A DNA stretch of 64,000 bases from Streptomyces pilosus (lineage in GTDB: Bacteria; Actinomycetota; Actinomycetes; Streptomycetales; Streptomycetaceae). The notes beneath the pieces are model-generated. The model searched no databases. It was not told the origin of the DNA and saw only the letters and a program-made list of their open reading frames with translations. The position numbers and the translations under genes are program-made. The stretch is taken from the NCBI RefSeq assembly GCF_014649835.1, contig NZ_BMTU01000005.1:62001-126000 (forward strand). The letters run 5' to 3'. How positions within the stretch are numbered: the stretch's first letter is position 1; each line of letters starts with the position of its first letter. This document shows positions 9,048 through 17,708 of the stretch, in pieces.

Positions 9048-9566
9048 ATGCCCACAACACCTGAAATGTCGATGGACATGACGACGGACCCGACGGCCGT
9101 CGGTGACACCGGTCTTCTCGACACGCTGCAGCACGAGGTGGCGCTGTTCGCCCGCCGCGCCGAACAGACGCGGCTCGGCGGGGTCGGCCAGGTGCGCAAC
9201 TCGATGGACCGCGCCGCGTACCTGCTGCTCAACCGCCTCGACAAGGAAGGCCCGATGGGCGTCAAGGCGCTCGCCGCGAGCATGGGCATCGACTCCTCGA
9301 CGGTCACCCGTCAGGTGGCCCCGCTCGTCGACACCGGCCTGGTCAAGCGGACCTCGCACCCCGAGGACGGGCGCGCGGTCGTGCTCCAGCTGTCCCCGCG
9401 CGGGCAGACCCGTCTGGAGGAAGTGCGCTCCTCGCGGCGGCAGTTGATGGCCGAGCTGACCGGCGACTGGGCCCCGGAGGAACGCGAGGCCTTCTGCGAG
9501 CTCCTCACCCGCTTCAACGGCGCCCTGTCCTCCCGGATGTCCGCACAGGACCGGCCGGACGCCTGA
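9048..9566 (+). CDS. MarR family transcriptional regulator
   Basis: A 172-residue winged-helix protein. The recognition region is SMGIDSSTVTRQVAPLVDTGLVKR, and the wing carries HPEDGRAVVLQLSPRG, both typical of MarR. It would bind DNA as a dimer and respond to a small ligand or oxidant. No cysteine is obvious in the wing region. It is divergent from ilvA with a 144-bp intergenic region, a plausible site for autoregulation. The ligand is unknown. Confidence 0.88.
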   Translation: MPTTPEMSMDMTTDPTAVGDTGLLDTLQHEVALFARRAEQTRLGGVGQVRNSMDRAAYLLLNRLDKEGPMGVKALAASMGIDSSTVTRQVAPLVDTGLVKRTSHPEDGRAVVLQLSPRGQTRLEEVRSSRRQLMAELTGDWAPEEREAFCELLTRFNGALSSRMSAQDRPDA

Positions 9567-9582
9567 CCCCGGACCGGAGCAC

Positions 9583-9621
9583 CGGCCGGAAGAAGCGGCC
9601 GGAAGAAGCGGCCGGAAGCGG
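9583..9621. repeat. 13-bp tandem repeat, three copies
   Basis: CGGCCGGAAGAAG occurs twice perfectly, and then as CGGCCGGAAGCGG, between the MarR gene and the sigma-like gene. The repeats are purine-rich and non-coding. Confidence 0.75.
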
Positions 9622-9665
9622 CGGCGGGGCAAGAGAATCCGTGAGCCGTCCCGCGTGCGCGCCCC

Positions 9666-9695
9666 TTGACCGCGGGGCCCACCCTGTCCTGATAT
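9666..9695 (+). promoter_or_regulatory. sigma70-like promoter of the sigma-like gene
   Basis: TTGACC (9666-9671), an 18-bp spacer and TGATAT (9690-9695), 38 nt before the TTG start at 9734. This is close to the HrdB consensus. Confidence 0.5.
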
Positions 9696-9733
9696 GAGAC
9701 GGGGCCCGTTCCCCAGGGCTACGGGAGGCGCGG

Positions 9734-10237
9734 TTGCAACCACGGCACACGTCCGACGACACCCGCCGCGCCCGCGAGTTCGAGGCGTACGTCGCAGGCG
9801 CCGGCGGCCGCCTCCTGCACACCGCCACCCTGCTCACGGCGGAGGCGCACGGCGACAACCCCCGCGCCCGCCGTCTGCTCACCCTGGCCCTGGCGCGGAC
9901 GTACGCCTGCTGGGACCGCCTGCACGGCGAGGACCCCTACGACCACACCCGTCAGCACCTGGCGACCCGGTTCGCGCGCGGCGCCTGGCACCACCACGGC
10001 GGACTCCTCCGCTCCCGCTCCCGCCCCGCCGGCCCGCTCGCCGCCCTCACCCCCCAGGAACGCCTGGTCCTGGTGATACGCCTGTACGAAGGCGTCGACG
10101 GGGAGCAGACGGCGGCCCTGCTCGGCCTGCCCGTGGAGCGCGTACGGACCGTCTTCAACCGCGCGATGGCGAACGTCCTGCGCCCGGCCCCCCGGCCGGC
10201 CCCGCCCGTGGGCGGCGTGAAGGCGGTGCCGTCATGA
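9734..10237 (+). CDS. SigE-family-like sigma factor with degenerate region 2
   Basis: 167 residues. The C-terminal half is a good sigma region 4: LTPQERLVLVIRLYEGVDGEQTAALLG followed by PVERVRTVFNRAMANV. The N-terminal half has the length of region 2 but only weak resemblance (around ALARTYACWDRLHGEDPYDHT). The start is TTG 9734, preceded by GGGAGG at a good distance. The next gene encodes a small one-TM protein 31 nt downstream, an arrangement expected for a sigma/anti-sigma pair. It may be a true small sigma factor, or a DNA-binding protein derived from one. Confidence 0.7.
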   Translation: MQPRHTSDDTRRAREFEAYVAGAGGRLLHTATLLTAEAHGDNPRARRLLTLALARTYACWDRLHGEDPYDHTRQHLATRFARGAWHHHGGLLRSRSRPAGPLAALTPQERLVLVIRLYEGVDGEQTAALLGLPVERVRTVFNRAMANVLRPAPRPAPPVGGVKAVPS

Positions 10238-10268
10238 GACCGCTCCCCGCGGCGGAAGGGGGGACGAC

Positions 10269-10517
10269 ATGAGCCGGATCAGCCGTGAGGCAACCGTGCG
10301 GCGGATGCTGGAGCAGTCACCGCCATCCGTGCCGCCGGACCTGCACGTGGAGGCCGTCCGGCGCGGGACCCGCATCCTGCGCCGCCGGACGCTCGCCCGC
10401 CGCGCGCTGTGGCTGCTGCTGCTGGCGATGACGGTGGCGTTCGTGGTGTGGGCGGTGACGGCCCGCCCCTGGGTGGAGCCGCCCTCGGAGACGACCCCAC
10501 CCCTGACGGGCTGGTGA
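10269..10517 (+). CDS. small membrane protein, possible anti-sigma factor
   Basis: 82 residues. A basic cytoplasmic N-terminus of about 45 residues is followed by one transmembrane helix (LWLLLLAMTVAFVVWAV) and a short proline-rich exterior. The ATG at 10269 has an AAGGGGGG ribosome-binding site. It follows the sigma-like gene in the same direction, consistent with an operon. There is no zinc-binding HxxxCxxC motif, so a ZAS-type anti-sigma factor is excluded. The function is inferred from context only. Confidence 0.65.
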   Translation: MSRISREATVRRMLEQSPPSVPPDLHVEAVRRGTRILRRRTLARRALWLLLLAMTVAFVVWAVTARPWVEPPSETTPPLTGW

Positions 10518-10530
10518 ACCGCGGGACGAC

Positions 10531-11688
10531 CTAGCGGCCCAGCGCCTGCTGGAGGTCCTCCAGCAGGTCCTCCACGTTCTCGATGCCCACGGACAGCCGC
10601 ACCAGGTCGGCCGGGACCTCCAGCGCGGAACCGGCCACCGAGGCGTGCGTCATCCGCCCCGGGTGCTCGATCAGCGACTCGACACCGCCCAGGGACTCGC
10701 CGAGGGTGAAGACCCTGGCGCGGTTGCAGACCTCGACGGCCGCCTCCTCGCCGCCCTCCACGCGGAAGGAGACCATGCCGCCGAACGCCCGCATCTGCTT
10801 GGCGGCGACCTCGTGACCGGGGTGCTCCGGCAGCCCCGGGTACAGGACGCTCGTCACGCGCGCGTGGCGGCCGAGCATGTCGGCGATCTTCGTCGCGTTC
10901 TCGCTGTGCCGGTCCATGCGCACCGACAGCGTCTTGGTCCCGCGCAGCACCAGCCAGGAGTCGAAGGGGCCGGCGACCGCGCCCATCGCGTTCTGGTGGA
11001 AGGCCAGCTCCTCGCCCAGCTCCGCGTCGGCCGTGATCAGGGCGCCGCCGACGACGTCCGAGTGGCCCCCCATGTACTTGGTCAGGGAGTGCACGACGAC
11101 GTCGGCGCCGAGCGCGAGCGGCTGCTGGAGGTACGGCGTGGCGAAGGTGTTGTCGACGACGAGCCGCGCACCCGCGTCCCGGGCCACCTGGGCGACCGCG
11201 GCGATGTCGGTGATGCCGAGCAGCGGGTTGGAGGGGGTCTCCACCCAGACGGCCTTGGTCTTCGGCGTGATCGCGGCCCGGACGGCGGCGGGGTCGCTGG
11301 TGTCGGCGACCGACCACTCGACGCCCCAGCGGGCGACGACCTTGGCGAAGAGACGGAAGGTGCCGCCGTACGCGTCGTTCGGGATCACCACGTGGTCACC
11401 GGGGCTGAGCAGCGTGCGCAACAGGCAGTCCTCGGCCGCCAGTCCGGACGCGAACGCCAGGCCGCGACGGCCGCCCTCCAGGGCGGCGAGGTTCTCCTCC
11501 AGCGCGGTCCTGGTCGGGTTGGCGCTGCGGCTGTACTCGTAGCCGCCGCGCAGGCCGCCGACGCCGTCCTGCTTGTAGGTGGACACCTGGTAGATCGGCG
11601 GGACGACCGCGCCCGTCAGGGGGTCGGCGGTGTTGCCCGCGTGAATCGCGAGCGTCTCGAAGTGCTGGCTGATGTGCGTGTCGCTCAT
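10531..11688 (-). CDS. metB: cystathionine gamma-synthase/lyase family enzyme
   Basis: A 385-residue Cys/Met-metabolism PLP enzyme. The Schiff-base lysine is K204 in VVHSLTKYMGGHSDV, the conserved SRSANPTR is at 53-60, and the cofactor region VVDNTFATPYLQQP is at 177-190. The family forms or cleaves cystathionine, or makes homocysteine from an activated homoserine; in streptomycetes this orthologue is usually annotated as cystathionine gamma-synthase or gamma-lyase, which sequence alone does not settle. The start is ATG 11688; the open frame further upstream runs antisense to the next gene and is rejected. Confidence 0.85.
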   Translation of the reverse strand: MSDTHISQHFETLAIHAGNTADPLTGAVVPPIYQVSTYKQDGVGGLRGGYEYSRSANPTRTALEENLAALEGGRRGLAFASGLAAEDCLLRTLLSPGDHVVIPNDAYGGTFRLFAKVVARWGVEWSVADTSDPAAVRAAITPKTKAVWVETPSNPLLGITDIAAVAQVARDAGARLVVDNTFATPYLQQPLALGADVVVHSLTKYMGGHSDVVGGALITADAELGEELAFHQNAMGAVAGPFDSWLVLRGTKTLSVRMDRHSENATKIADMLGRHARVTSVLYPGLPEHPGHEVAAKQMRAFGGMVSFRVEGGEEAAVEVCNRARVFTLGESLGGVESLIEHPGRMTHASVAGSALEVPADLVRLSVGIENVEDLLEDLQQALGR

Positions 11689-11732
11689 GGGCACCGAGGG
11701 TAGTGCGCCCCCGGGGCGAATGACGGACGCGC

Positions 11733-11799
11733 AGCCGCCCGGGGCGGGACGGGGAGCCGCCCAGGGCGCGGCGGGGAGCCGCCCGGGGCCGCGGCGGGG
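11733..11799. repeat. 22-bp tandem repeat, three copies
   Basis: Three head-to-tail units beginning AGCCGCCC at 11733, 11755 and 11777, with mostly identical sequence of form AGCCGCCCRGGGC-GCGGGG. They lie between the divergent metB start and the next gene. Confidence 0.7.
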
Positions 11800-11862
11800 A
11801 GTTTTCCACAGGGTGCGGCACCGGGTTGGCCATGGGACGGCGTGGTCTGGTTCGCTGGTGGC

Positions 11863-12981
11863 ATGGAGATTCTGTGGGTCCTGATCGCCCTCGTCATGCT
11901 CGGGTTCGTGGTGCTGCCGTTCCTCAGGCGGCGGCGGGGCGCGGTGGGGCTGGTCCCGCCCGGCCATCCGGACGGGGCGGACCCGGCCAACTACGGCTTC
12001 GTCCGCGAGGAGGAGCTGGACATGCGCATGCCGGGCCCGGACCAGGACCTGCTGGACGTGCTGGACCTGGTGCAGCGCACGCAGGACCACCGCGCGGCGC
12101 AGCAGCTGCTGGCGGGCACCGGCGCGGACGGCGAGCTGCGCTGGCAGCGCGTCCAGGCCTTCGCGGGCGCGGCCTCGCTGGAGCTGTCCCGGCGTCCCGG
12201 CGGGGCGGGCGAGGCACCGGGCGGACAGTGGCTGCGGGTGTGGCGGTCCGAGGCGCCCAAGGACGCGGGCGGTGCCGCGGTGCACGCCGAGTTCCTGGTG
12301 CAGCAGGCCTGGCGCACGGCGGCGCCCGGCACGGACGAGTTCCGGATCATCATGGAGGAGGCGAAGGCGGCCTGCGGCGACGCGGCGCTGCTGGCCCCCG
12401 GTGACCCGGTCCCGTACATCGTGGAGCTCTCGGTGGCCCGTGGACTGGGTTACTCCCAGGCGGACTTCGAGCAGGTCTGGCTGAAGATCCTGGACCGCGC
12501 GCCGGCCCACATGGGCGCGCACCTGGCCGCGCTGCACTACTGGTGCGAGAAGTGGCACGGTTCGCGGCAGCAGGCGTACTCCTTCGCGGAGGCCGCGGCG
12601 GCGCGGGCGCCCGAGGGGTCGCTGCTGGCCGCCATGCCGCTCTTCGCGGTGTTCGAGCACCTCCCCGAGGTGACCCTGGTCTCCGGCTTCTACCAGAGCG
12701 AGGTCGTGAGCAGGGCGATCCACGGCGCGCTCCACGCGGTGCACTCGGCCCGTCCCGACGACCCGATGCTCGCGCACGTGCGCCATCTGCTGGTCTTCTT
12801 CCTCGTCCGCGCGGAGCGCTGGGCCGAGGCCATGAACCAGCTCATACACATCGACGGGCACGTGGGCGCCCTGCCCTGGACCCTGTCCCCCGACCCGGCC
12901 GCCGAGTTCGCGGTCTACCGCGCCATGGCGGTCGCCGGCTACGAGGCGAACGGCGGCAGCCCGGCGACCCTGCCGCACTGA
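11863..12981 (+). CDS. hypothetical membrane-anchored helical protein
   Basis: 372 residues, not recognised. It begins with a single transmembrane helix (EILWVLIALVMLGFVVLPFL) followed by RRRR, so the remainder is probably cytoplasmic. The rest is Ala/Leu-rich and helical, TPR-like in character, with conserved-looking Trp/His features (HYWCEKWHGSR; LIHIDGHVGALPW). The ATG at 11863 directly follows a GG-rich stretch, and the frame shows strong third-position GC. It lies alone between metB (divergent) and the kinase gene. Confidence 0.75.
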   Translation: MEILWVLIALVMLGFVVLPFLRRRRGAVGLVPPGHPDGADPANYGFVREEELDMRMPGPDQDLLDVLDLVQRTQDHRAAQQLLAGTGADGELRWQRVQAFAGAASLELSRRPGGAGEAPGGQWLRVWRSEAPKDAGGAAVHAEFLVQQAWRTAAPGTDEFRIIMEEAKAACGDAALLAPGDPVPYIVELSVARGLGYSQADFEQVWLKILDRAPAHMGAHLAALHYWCEKWHGSRQQAYSFAEAAAARAPEGSLLAAMPLFAVFEHLPEVTLVSGFYQSEVVSRAIHGALHAVHSARPDDPMLAHVRHLLVFFLVRAERWAEAMNQLIHIDGHVGALPWTLSPDPAAEFAVYRAMAVAGYEANGGSPATLPH

Positions 12982-13024
12982 GCCGCGCCGAACCCCAACA
13001 CCCGCGCCGCGCCCCCGCGTCCGT

Positions 13025-13055
13025 CCGGATATAACCCCATCCGGCCGCATAGTCT
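13025..13055 (+). promoter_or_regulatory. promoter region of the kinase gene with inverted repeat
   Basis: CCGGAT and ATCCGG arms (13025-13030 and 13039-13044) flank 8 nt, followed by a -10-like TAGTCT (13050-13055), 45 nt upstream of the GTG start at 13100. Operator function is speculative. Confidence 0.35.
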
Positions 13056-13099
13056 GACCCCTGTGAGGACGGTTGGGGCCTCCGGTCGAGGAGTCGAGT

Positions 13100-14698
13100 G
13101 TGGCGACAGTACGGGTCTACGAACTGGCCGAGGAGTTCGGGGTCGAGAGCGAGGTCGTCATGGCCGAGCTGCGCGCACTGGGCCATGCCGTGCGCTCGGC
13201 CTCCTCGCTCGTCGACGCCCCCGCCGTCCGCCGGCTCGCGGGCGCCCTCGACGCCGAGCGGCAGGGTCCTGCCGTGACCGTCGAGGCGCTCGCCACGGAA
13301 CTGGACATGCCGGTGGACGTCCTGCTCACCGAGGTCCACCGGCGGACGGCCGCCGGGTTCGGCGCCCGGGACCGGCTTCCGCCGCGTCTCGCCGGAGGGC
13401 TGCGGCTGCAGTTCGCCGAGGCCCGCCGGCAGCCGCCCACCGGACCGGTGAGCGCCCGGCCGGCCGAGCCGGCTCCCCCGGCCCGCCCGGGCACACCTCC
13501 GCCCCCCGCACCCCCGTCGCCCGCTTCCGCGCCCACCCCGCCGATGCCGTCGCCGGCGGACGTCTTCCCGCGTCCGGCCGCCGAGCCCCTCGCCGGGCCC
13601 CGTACCGCACCACCGGGGTCCCGGGAGCCCCGGCCCGCCGCGCAGGAACGCATGCCCGGGCAGCGCTCGGCCCCGGCCCCGCCGGGTCCGCCCGCACCGC
13701 AGCCCCCGGCCGGGGCCGTGCGGCCGGTGCCGCTGTCGCAGGGGACCCCTCCGCCCGGCTCGGTGCTCCGGCCGCAGCACCACGAGTGGGACCCCACCTC
13801 CCGCTGGAAGCCCCTGCAGTCCTTCGACCCGCGGACGGTCGGGCCGTACACCGTCCTGCGGCGCATCGGGAGCGGCTCCATGGGCCGGGTGTTCCTCGGC
13901 CAGTCCCTCGCCGGACGGCTGCTCGCGATCAAGGTGGTCAAGGAGGAGCTGGCCGACGACCCGGAGTTCCGCAAGCGCTTCCAGCGTGAGGTCGCCGCCG
14001 CCCGGGGCGTGAACGGCTTCTACGCGCCCCCCGTGGTCGACGCGGACACCACCGGTGAGATCCCCTGGCTGGCCACCGCCTACGTCTCCGCCCCGTCCCT
14101 CCAGGACCTCGTCGACGCCTGCGGCCCCCTGCCCCTCGACGCCCTGCGCTGGGTCGCCGCCCAGCTGGTGGAGGCGCTGCGGTCCGTGCACGCCGCCGCG
14201 ATCGTGCACCGGGACCTCAAGCCGTCCAACGTGCTGGTGGGCGTCGACGGCCTGCGGGTGATCGACTTCGGTCTCGCCCTGGCGGCCGCGGTCGCGGCGA
14301 GCAAACTGACGGTCGCCCACACCACGCTCGGCACCCCCGCCTACATGTCGCCCGAGCAGGCTGTGGACGCCCGGAAGGTGACACCCGCCAGCGACGTGTA
14401 CGCCCTGGGGGCGGTGCTGGTCTTCGCGGCCACCGGGCACAGCCCCTACCCGGGCGGCAACGCCCTCTCGGTCCTGCTGCGCATGCAGAGCGGTGACCCC
14501 GACCTCAGCGGTGTGCCGGAGGAGTTCGCCGGCGTCGTCGCGCAGTGCCTGCGCCAGGATCCCGCCGAGCGCCCCGATCTGGGGGAACTGCTGGTGCGGA
14601 TCGCGCGCGACATGGAACCGGGACCGGACGGGATGTACCGGCCGTCGGAGCTGCTGCCGACGGCGGCGTTCGAGTTCCTCGGTCTGCAGGACGTGTGA
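13100..14698 (+). CDS. Ser/Thr protein kinase with IF2_N-like N-terminal domain
   Basis: 532 residues. The N-terminus, VRVYELAEEFGVESEVVMAE and onward (residues 4 to about 45), closely resembles the IF2_N helical module of initiation factor IF-2, and a second similar unit (VTVEALATELDMPVDVLL) follows. Next is a Pro-rich linker of about 150 residues, then a Hanks-type kinase: glycine loop RIGSGSMGRVF, lysine in LLAIKVVK, catalytic HRDLKPSN, VIDFGLAL, and activation segment TLGTPAYMSPEQ. All catalytic residues are present, so it should be active. There is no transmembrane or PASTA segment, so it is cytoplasmic. The GTG at 13100 has GAGGAG 6 nt upstream. Confidence 0.88.
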   Translation: MATVRVYELAEEFGVESEVVMAELRALGHAVRSASSLVDAPAVRRLAGALDAERQGPAVTVEALATELDMPVDVLLTEVHRRTAAGFGARDRLPPRLAGGLRLQFAEARRQPPTGPVSARPAEPAPPARPGTPPPPAPPSPASAPTPPMPSPADVFPRPAAEPLAGPRTAPPGSREPRPAAQERMPGQRSAPAPPGPPAPQPPAGAVRPVPLSQGTPPPGSVLRPQHHEWDPTSRWKPLQSFDPRTVGPYTVLRRIGSGSMGRVFLGQSLAGRLLAIKVVKEELADDPEFRKRFQREVAAARGVNGFYAPPVVDADTTGEIPWLATAYVSAPSLQDLVDACGPLPLDALRWVAAQLVEALRSVHAAAIVHRDLKPSNVLVGVDGLRVIDFGLALAAAVAASKLTVAHTTLGTPAYMSPEQAVDARKVTPASDVYALGAVLVFAATGHSPYPGGNALSVLLRMQSGDPDLSGVPEEFAGVVAQCLRQDPAERPDLGELLVRIARDMEPGPDGMYRPSELLPTAAFEFLGLQDV

Positions 14699-14745
14699 AG
14701 CGGTCCCCGAGTCCCCCTCCCCGACTTCTGACGAACGGAGCAGGA

Positions 14746-15423
14746 GTGCAGGAAGTGATCTACCTGTCCGACCGGAAACTCTCGCAGTTTCTGCCCGGAC
14801 TCCGGTCCGCCTGGCCCCGCCAGCGGGTCAGCTTCTCGACACCGTTCGGCGGCATGGAGGTGGATCCCCCGCCCGGTGCCGGGCCCGACCTCAGGGGCAG
14901 ACACCTCGCCCGTGTCGTCCGCCGCGTCGAGGAGTCGGCGCGCTGGTACGCGGAGGAGGGCCTGCGGCCGGGCCAGTGGGTCGCCTTCGAAGCACCGCTG
15001 AACTACTTCGCCCTGGAGAGTGTCGACCCGGCGATGGTGTTCTTCGCGGACACCCCGGCCGCGGACCGCGCCGTACGGCTGCTGCTGCACGGCTCCGCCG
15101 AGCACCTGATCACGGGACTGCTCCCGCGGGTCACCGACGGGACACCGGAGGCGGGCGAGCTGGTGCGCGACCTCGTCGGCAGCGACGCCAGCGCCCCCGG
15201 GGCGCTCCTGGCCGCCCTCTCCGACGACCTCGGCGCCGGTACGGACGGACGACGGCCGTCGCTGGTCACGGCGTTGCGCGGGCTGCTGGAGCGCATCGAC
15301 GCCCGGACGCACCCGGAGACCGCGGCCCCCATGCGCGGCTACGCGCGCGTCACCACCGGGTTCACCGGCGGCACCGGCCCGGGCCTGATCGTCGCCAGCC
15401 CCCTCTACGTGGAGTACGACTGA
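14746..15423 (+). CDS. uncharacterised protein downstream of kinase
   Basis: 225 residues. The N-terminus VIYLSDRKLSQFLPGL resembles a small actinobacterial family I vaguely recall as SAVMC3_10250/DUF7019, but I am not sure. A conserved-looking middle segment is WVAFEAPLNYFALES. The end is GTGPGLIVASPLYVEYD. There are no membrane segments. The GTG at 14746 has GGAG 5 nt upstream; a GTG at 14755 is an alternative. It follows the kinase gene by 47 nt in the same direction and is probably co-transcribed, so it could be a substrate or partner. Confidence 0.7.
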   Translation: MQEVIYLSDRKLSQFLPGLRSAWPRQRVSFSTPFGGMEVDPPPGAGPDLRGRHLARVVRRVEESARWYAEEGLRPGQWVAFEAPLNYFALESVDPAMVFFADTPAADRAVRLLLHGSAEHLITGLLPRVTDGTPEAGELVRDLVGSDASAPGALLAALSDDLGAGTDGRRPSLVTALRGLLERIDARTHPETAAPMRGYARVTTGFTGGTGPGLIVASPLYVEYD

Positions 15424-15453
15424 GCCCGCTCCGGGCTCCGCACGACGGCGCTC

Positions 15454-15495
15454 GGGCCGGGGGCCTCCCGCCCGGCGGAGGACCACCCCCGGCCC
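15454..15495. terminator. hairpin between convergent genes
   Basis: A 10-bp perfect stem GGGCCGGGGG/CCCCCGGCCC with a 22-nt loop, between the DUF7019-like gene and the convergent alcohol dehydrogenase gene. Confidence 0.6.
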
Positions 15496-15502
15496 GCCCG
15501 CG

Positions 15503-16543
15503 TCAGATCGTCGCCGTGTCGATCACGAAGCGGTAGCGGACGTCGCTGTCCAGGACCCGCTCGTAGGCCTCGTTGATCTCGGCCGCGGCGATCAGCTCGA
15601 TCTCGGCGCCGATGCCGTGCGCGGCGCAGAAGTCCAGCATCTCCTGCGTCTCGGCGATGCCGCCGATCTGCGAGCCCGCGAGGGACCGGCCGCCTCCGAT
15701 CAGCGAGAACAGGTTGAGGGAGACGGGCTCCTCGGGGGCACCCACGTTGACCAGCGTGCCCTCCGTCCCGAGCAGGGACAGGTAGGCGTCGAGGTCCAGC
15801 GGGGCCGACACGGTCGACACCATCAGGTCGAAGGAGCCGCGCAGCTCCTCGAAGGTCTTCGGGTCGGAGGTGGCCCGGTAGTGGTCGGCGCCGAGCCTCA
15901 GCCCGTCCTCCCGCTTGCGCAGGGACTGCGACAGCACCGTCACCTCGGCGCCCAGCGCGTGCGCGATCTTGACGGCCATGTGGCCGAGGCCGCCCATGCC
16001 CACGACGGCGACCCTGCTGCCGGGGCCCGCGCCCCAGCGCTTCAGCGGGGAGTACGTGGTGATGCCGGCGCACAGCAGGGGCGCGGCGACGTCGAGGGAC
16101 AGGCCGTCGGGGATGCGCAGGACGTAGTTCTCGTCGACGACGATGCCCTGCGCGTAGCCGCCGTAGGTGGGCTCGCCGTCGCGGCCGACGGCGTTGTAGG
16201 TGCCGGTCATGCCGGCGGCGCAGTACTGCTCCCGGCCCGCCCTGCAGTTGTCGCACTCGCGGCAGGAGTCGACCATGCAGCCCACGCCGACCCGGTCACC
16301 GACGGCGAAGCGGGTGACACCGGGGCCGACCTCCGACACCACGCCGGCGATCTCGTGTCCGGGCACCATCGGGAAGATCGCCTCGCCCCAGCCCTCGCGG
16401 GCCTGGTGGATGTCGGAGTGGCAGATGCCCGCGAACCTGATGTCGATCAGGACGTCGTGCTCGCCGACCTCGCGCCGCTCGATGGTCGTCCGCTCGAGCG
16501 GAGCCTTGGCGGCGGGCGCGGCGTACGCGGCAACAGTGCTCAT
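15503..16543 (-). CDS. zinc-dependent alcohol dehydrogenase (YahK/AdhA-like)
   Basis: A 346-residue medium-chain dehydrogenase. The catalytic-zinc motif is GICHSDIHQ with GHEIAG, the structural-zinc cysteines lie in [15 protein letters not shown], and the Rossmann motif is GMGGLGHMA. The pattern CHSDIH and the overall length match NADP(H)-preferring cinnamyl/aryl aldehyde reductases of the YahK type. GAGGAG lies about 10 nt before ATG 16543. It is divergent from an MmyB-type regulator across 174 bp, a common regulator-target arrangement. Confidence 0.9.
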   Translation of the reverse strand: MSTVAAYAAPAAKAPLERTTIERREVGEHDVLIDIRFAGICHSDIHQAREGWGEAIFPMVPGHEIAGVVSEVGPGVTRFAVGDRVGVGCMVDSCRECDNCRAGREQYCAAGMTGTYNAVGRDGEPTYGGYAQGIVVDENYVLRIPDGLSLDVAAPLLCAGITTYSPLKRWGAGPGSRVAVVGMGGLGHMAVKIAHALGAEVTVLSQSLRKREDGLRLGADHYRATSDPKTFEELRGSFDLMVSTVSAPLDLDAYLSLLGTEGTLVNVGAPEEPVSLNLFSLIGGGRSLAGSQIGGIAETQEMLDFCAAHGIGAEIELIAAAEINEAYERVLDSDVRYRFVIDTATI

Positions 16544-16717
16544 GCCGGGGTTCTCCTCGTGGGGTCGTGGGCCCGGCCGCCTTCTGTCCGGCCGGGCGCG
16601 GCCTCCAGCCTGCGGCAACGCGCGTGACCCACCCAGCCCACCCTTCTGCCTACGTTGGCCGTGCGTACCACTGGCGGGGACAGGCTGCCGTGCGTACGAC
16701 CGGGAATACTGGACAGC

Positions 16718-17635
16718 ATGGACGAGCAGCACACCGACCCGGCCGGTCCCGCGAGCGGCGGCCTCGACCCGCGTGCGGAGCTCAGCGAGTTCCTGCGGAC
16801 CCGGCGGGCCCGGCTGAAGCCGGAGGACGTGGGTCTGCCGGACTTCGGACGCCACCGCCGGGTCCCGGGCCTGCGCCGCGAGGAGCTGGCCCAGCTCGCC
16901 GGGGTGTCCGTGGCGTACTACACGCGCCTGGAGCAGGGCAACGGGCGGAACGTGTCGGCGGAGGTGCTCGACTCGATCGCCCGCGCCCTGCGGCTGAACG
17001 ACGCCGAGCGCGCCCACCTCACGCACCTGGCGAAGCCGACGCGCCACCGGAGGAAGCAGGCGCCGCGCCCCGAGCAGGTCCGTCCGGCGCTGCGGCAGCT
17101 GCTGGAGTCGATCGACACGGTCCCGGCGTACGTCGTGGGCCGGCGGTCGGAGATCCTCGCCTGGAACCGGATGGCGGCGGCGCTCTTCGGCGACTGGGGC
17201 CGGATGCCGGCGCAGGAGCGGAACTGGGCGCGGCTGGTGTTCCTGAACCCGGACTACCGGGACCTGTTCACGGAGTGGGACCAGAAGGCGTCCGACATGG
17301 TCGCCTATCTGCGCATGGACGCCGGCCGCCACCCGGACGACCCGCAGCTGGCCGCGCTGGTCGGGGAACTCTCCGTCAAGAGCGAGGAGTTCCGCAGGCT
17401 GTGGGCCGCGCACGACGTCAAGGAGAAGAGCCACGGCGTCAAGCGCGTGCGGCATCCGCTGGTCGGGGAACTGACCCTGCTGTGGGAGTCGTTCCGTCCG
17501 TCCGGCGAGGGGTCGGAGCAGTCGCTCGTCACGTACTTCGCGGAGCCGGGGTCACCCTCGGCGGAGGCCCTGCGGCTGCTGGCCAGCTGGGGCGCGGACG
17601 CGACCCGGCCGGGAGCCGGCGCGACGGCCTCCTGA
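16718..17635 (+). CDS. XRE/MmyB-type transcriptional regulator
   Basis: 305 residues. The N-terminal HTH has the actinobacterial hallmark [24 protein letters not shown], and the C-terminal half is the MmyB-type ligand-binding domain ([35 protein letters not shown]). These regulators probably bind a fatty-acid-like ligand and often control a divergently transcribed oxidoreductase, as here. The ATG at 16718 is chosen as the start because upstream residues do not fit the family. Confidence 0.9.
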   Translation: MDEQHTDPAGPASGGLDPRAELSEFLRTRRARLKPEDVGLPDFGRHRRVPGLRREELAQLAGVSVAYYTRLEQGNGRNVSAEVLDSIARALRLNDAERAHLTHLAKPTRHRRKQAPRPEQVRPALRQLLESIDTVPAYVVGRRSEILAWNRMAAALFGDWGRMPAQERNWARLVFLNPDYRDLFTEWDQKASDMVAYLRMDAGRHPDDPQLAALVGELSVKSEEFRRLWAAHDVKEKSHGVKRVRHPLVGELTLLWESFRPSGEGSEQSLVTYFAEPGSPSAEALRLLASWGADATRPGAGATAS

Positions 17636-17658
17636 GACGGGGCCGCCCGGCCGCGCGG

Positions 17659-17695
17659 GACGGCCCGCCGGACGTACTGCTTCCGGCGGGCCGTC
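17659..17695. terminator. bidirectional hairpin
   Basis: A 14-bp perfect stem (GACGGCCCGCCGGA and its complement) with a 9-nt loop, between the convergent MmyB-type gene and the subtilisin gene. Confidence 0.85.
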
Positions 17696-17708
17696 CACGG
17701 ACCGGCGT

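Noticed and set aside
8904..9743. Open frame extending ilvA upstream by about 280 codons on the minus strand
   Set aside because: It runs antisense through the MarR gene, is Arg/Gly-rich, and the family begins at the ATG at 8903.
11689..13050. Long minus-strand extension of metB
   Set aside because: Antisense to a gene with better coding character; it spans the 22-bp repeat region and has no family match.
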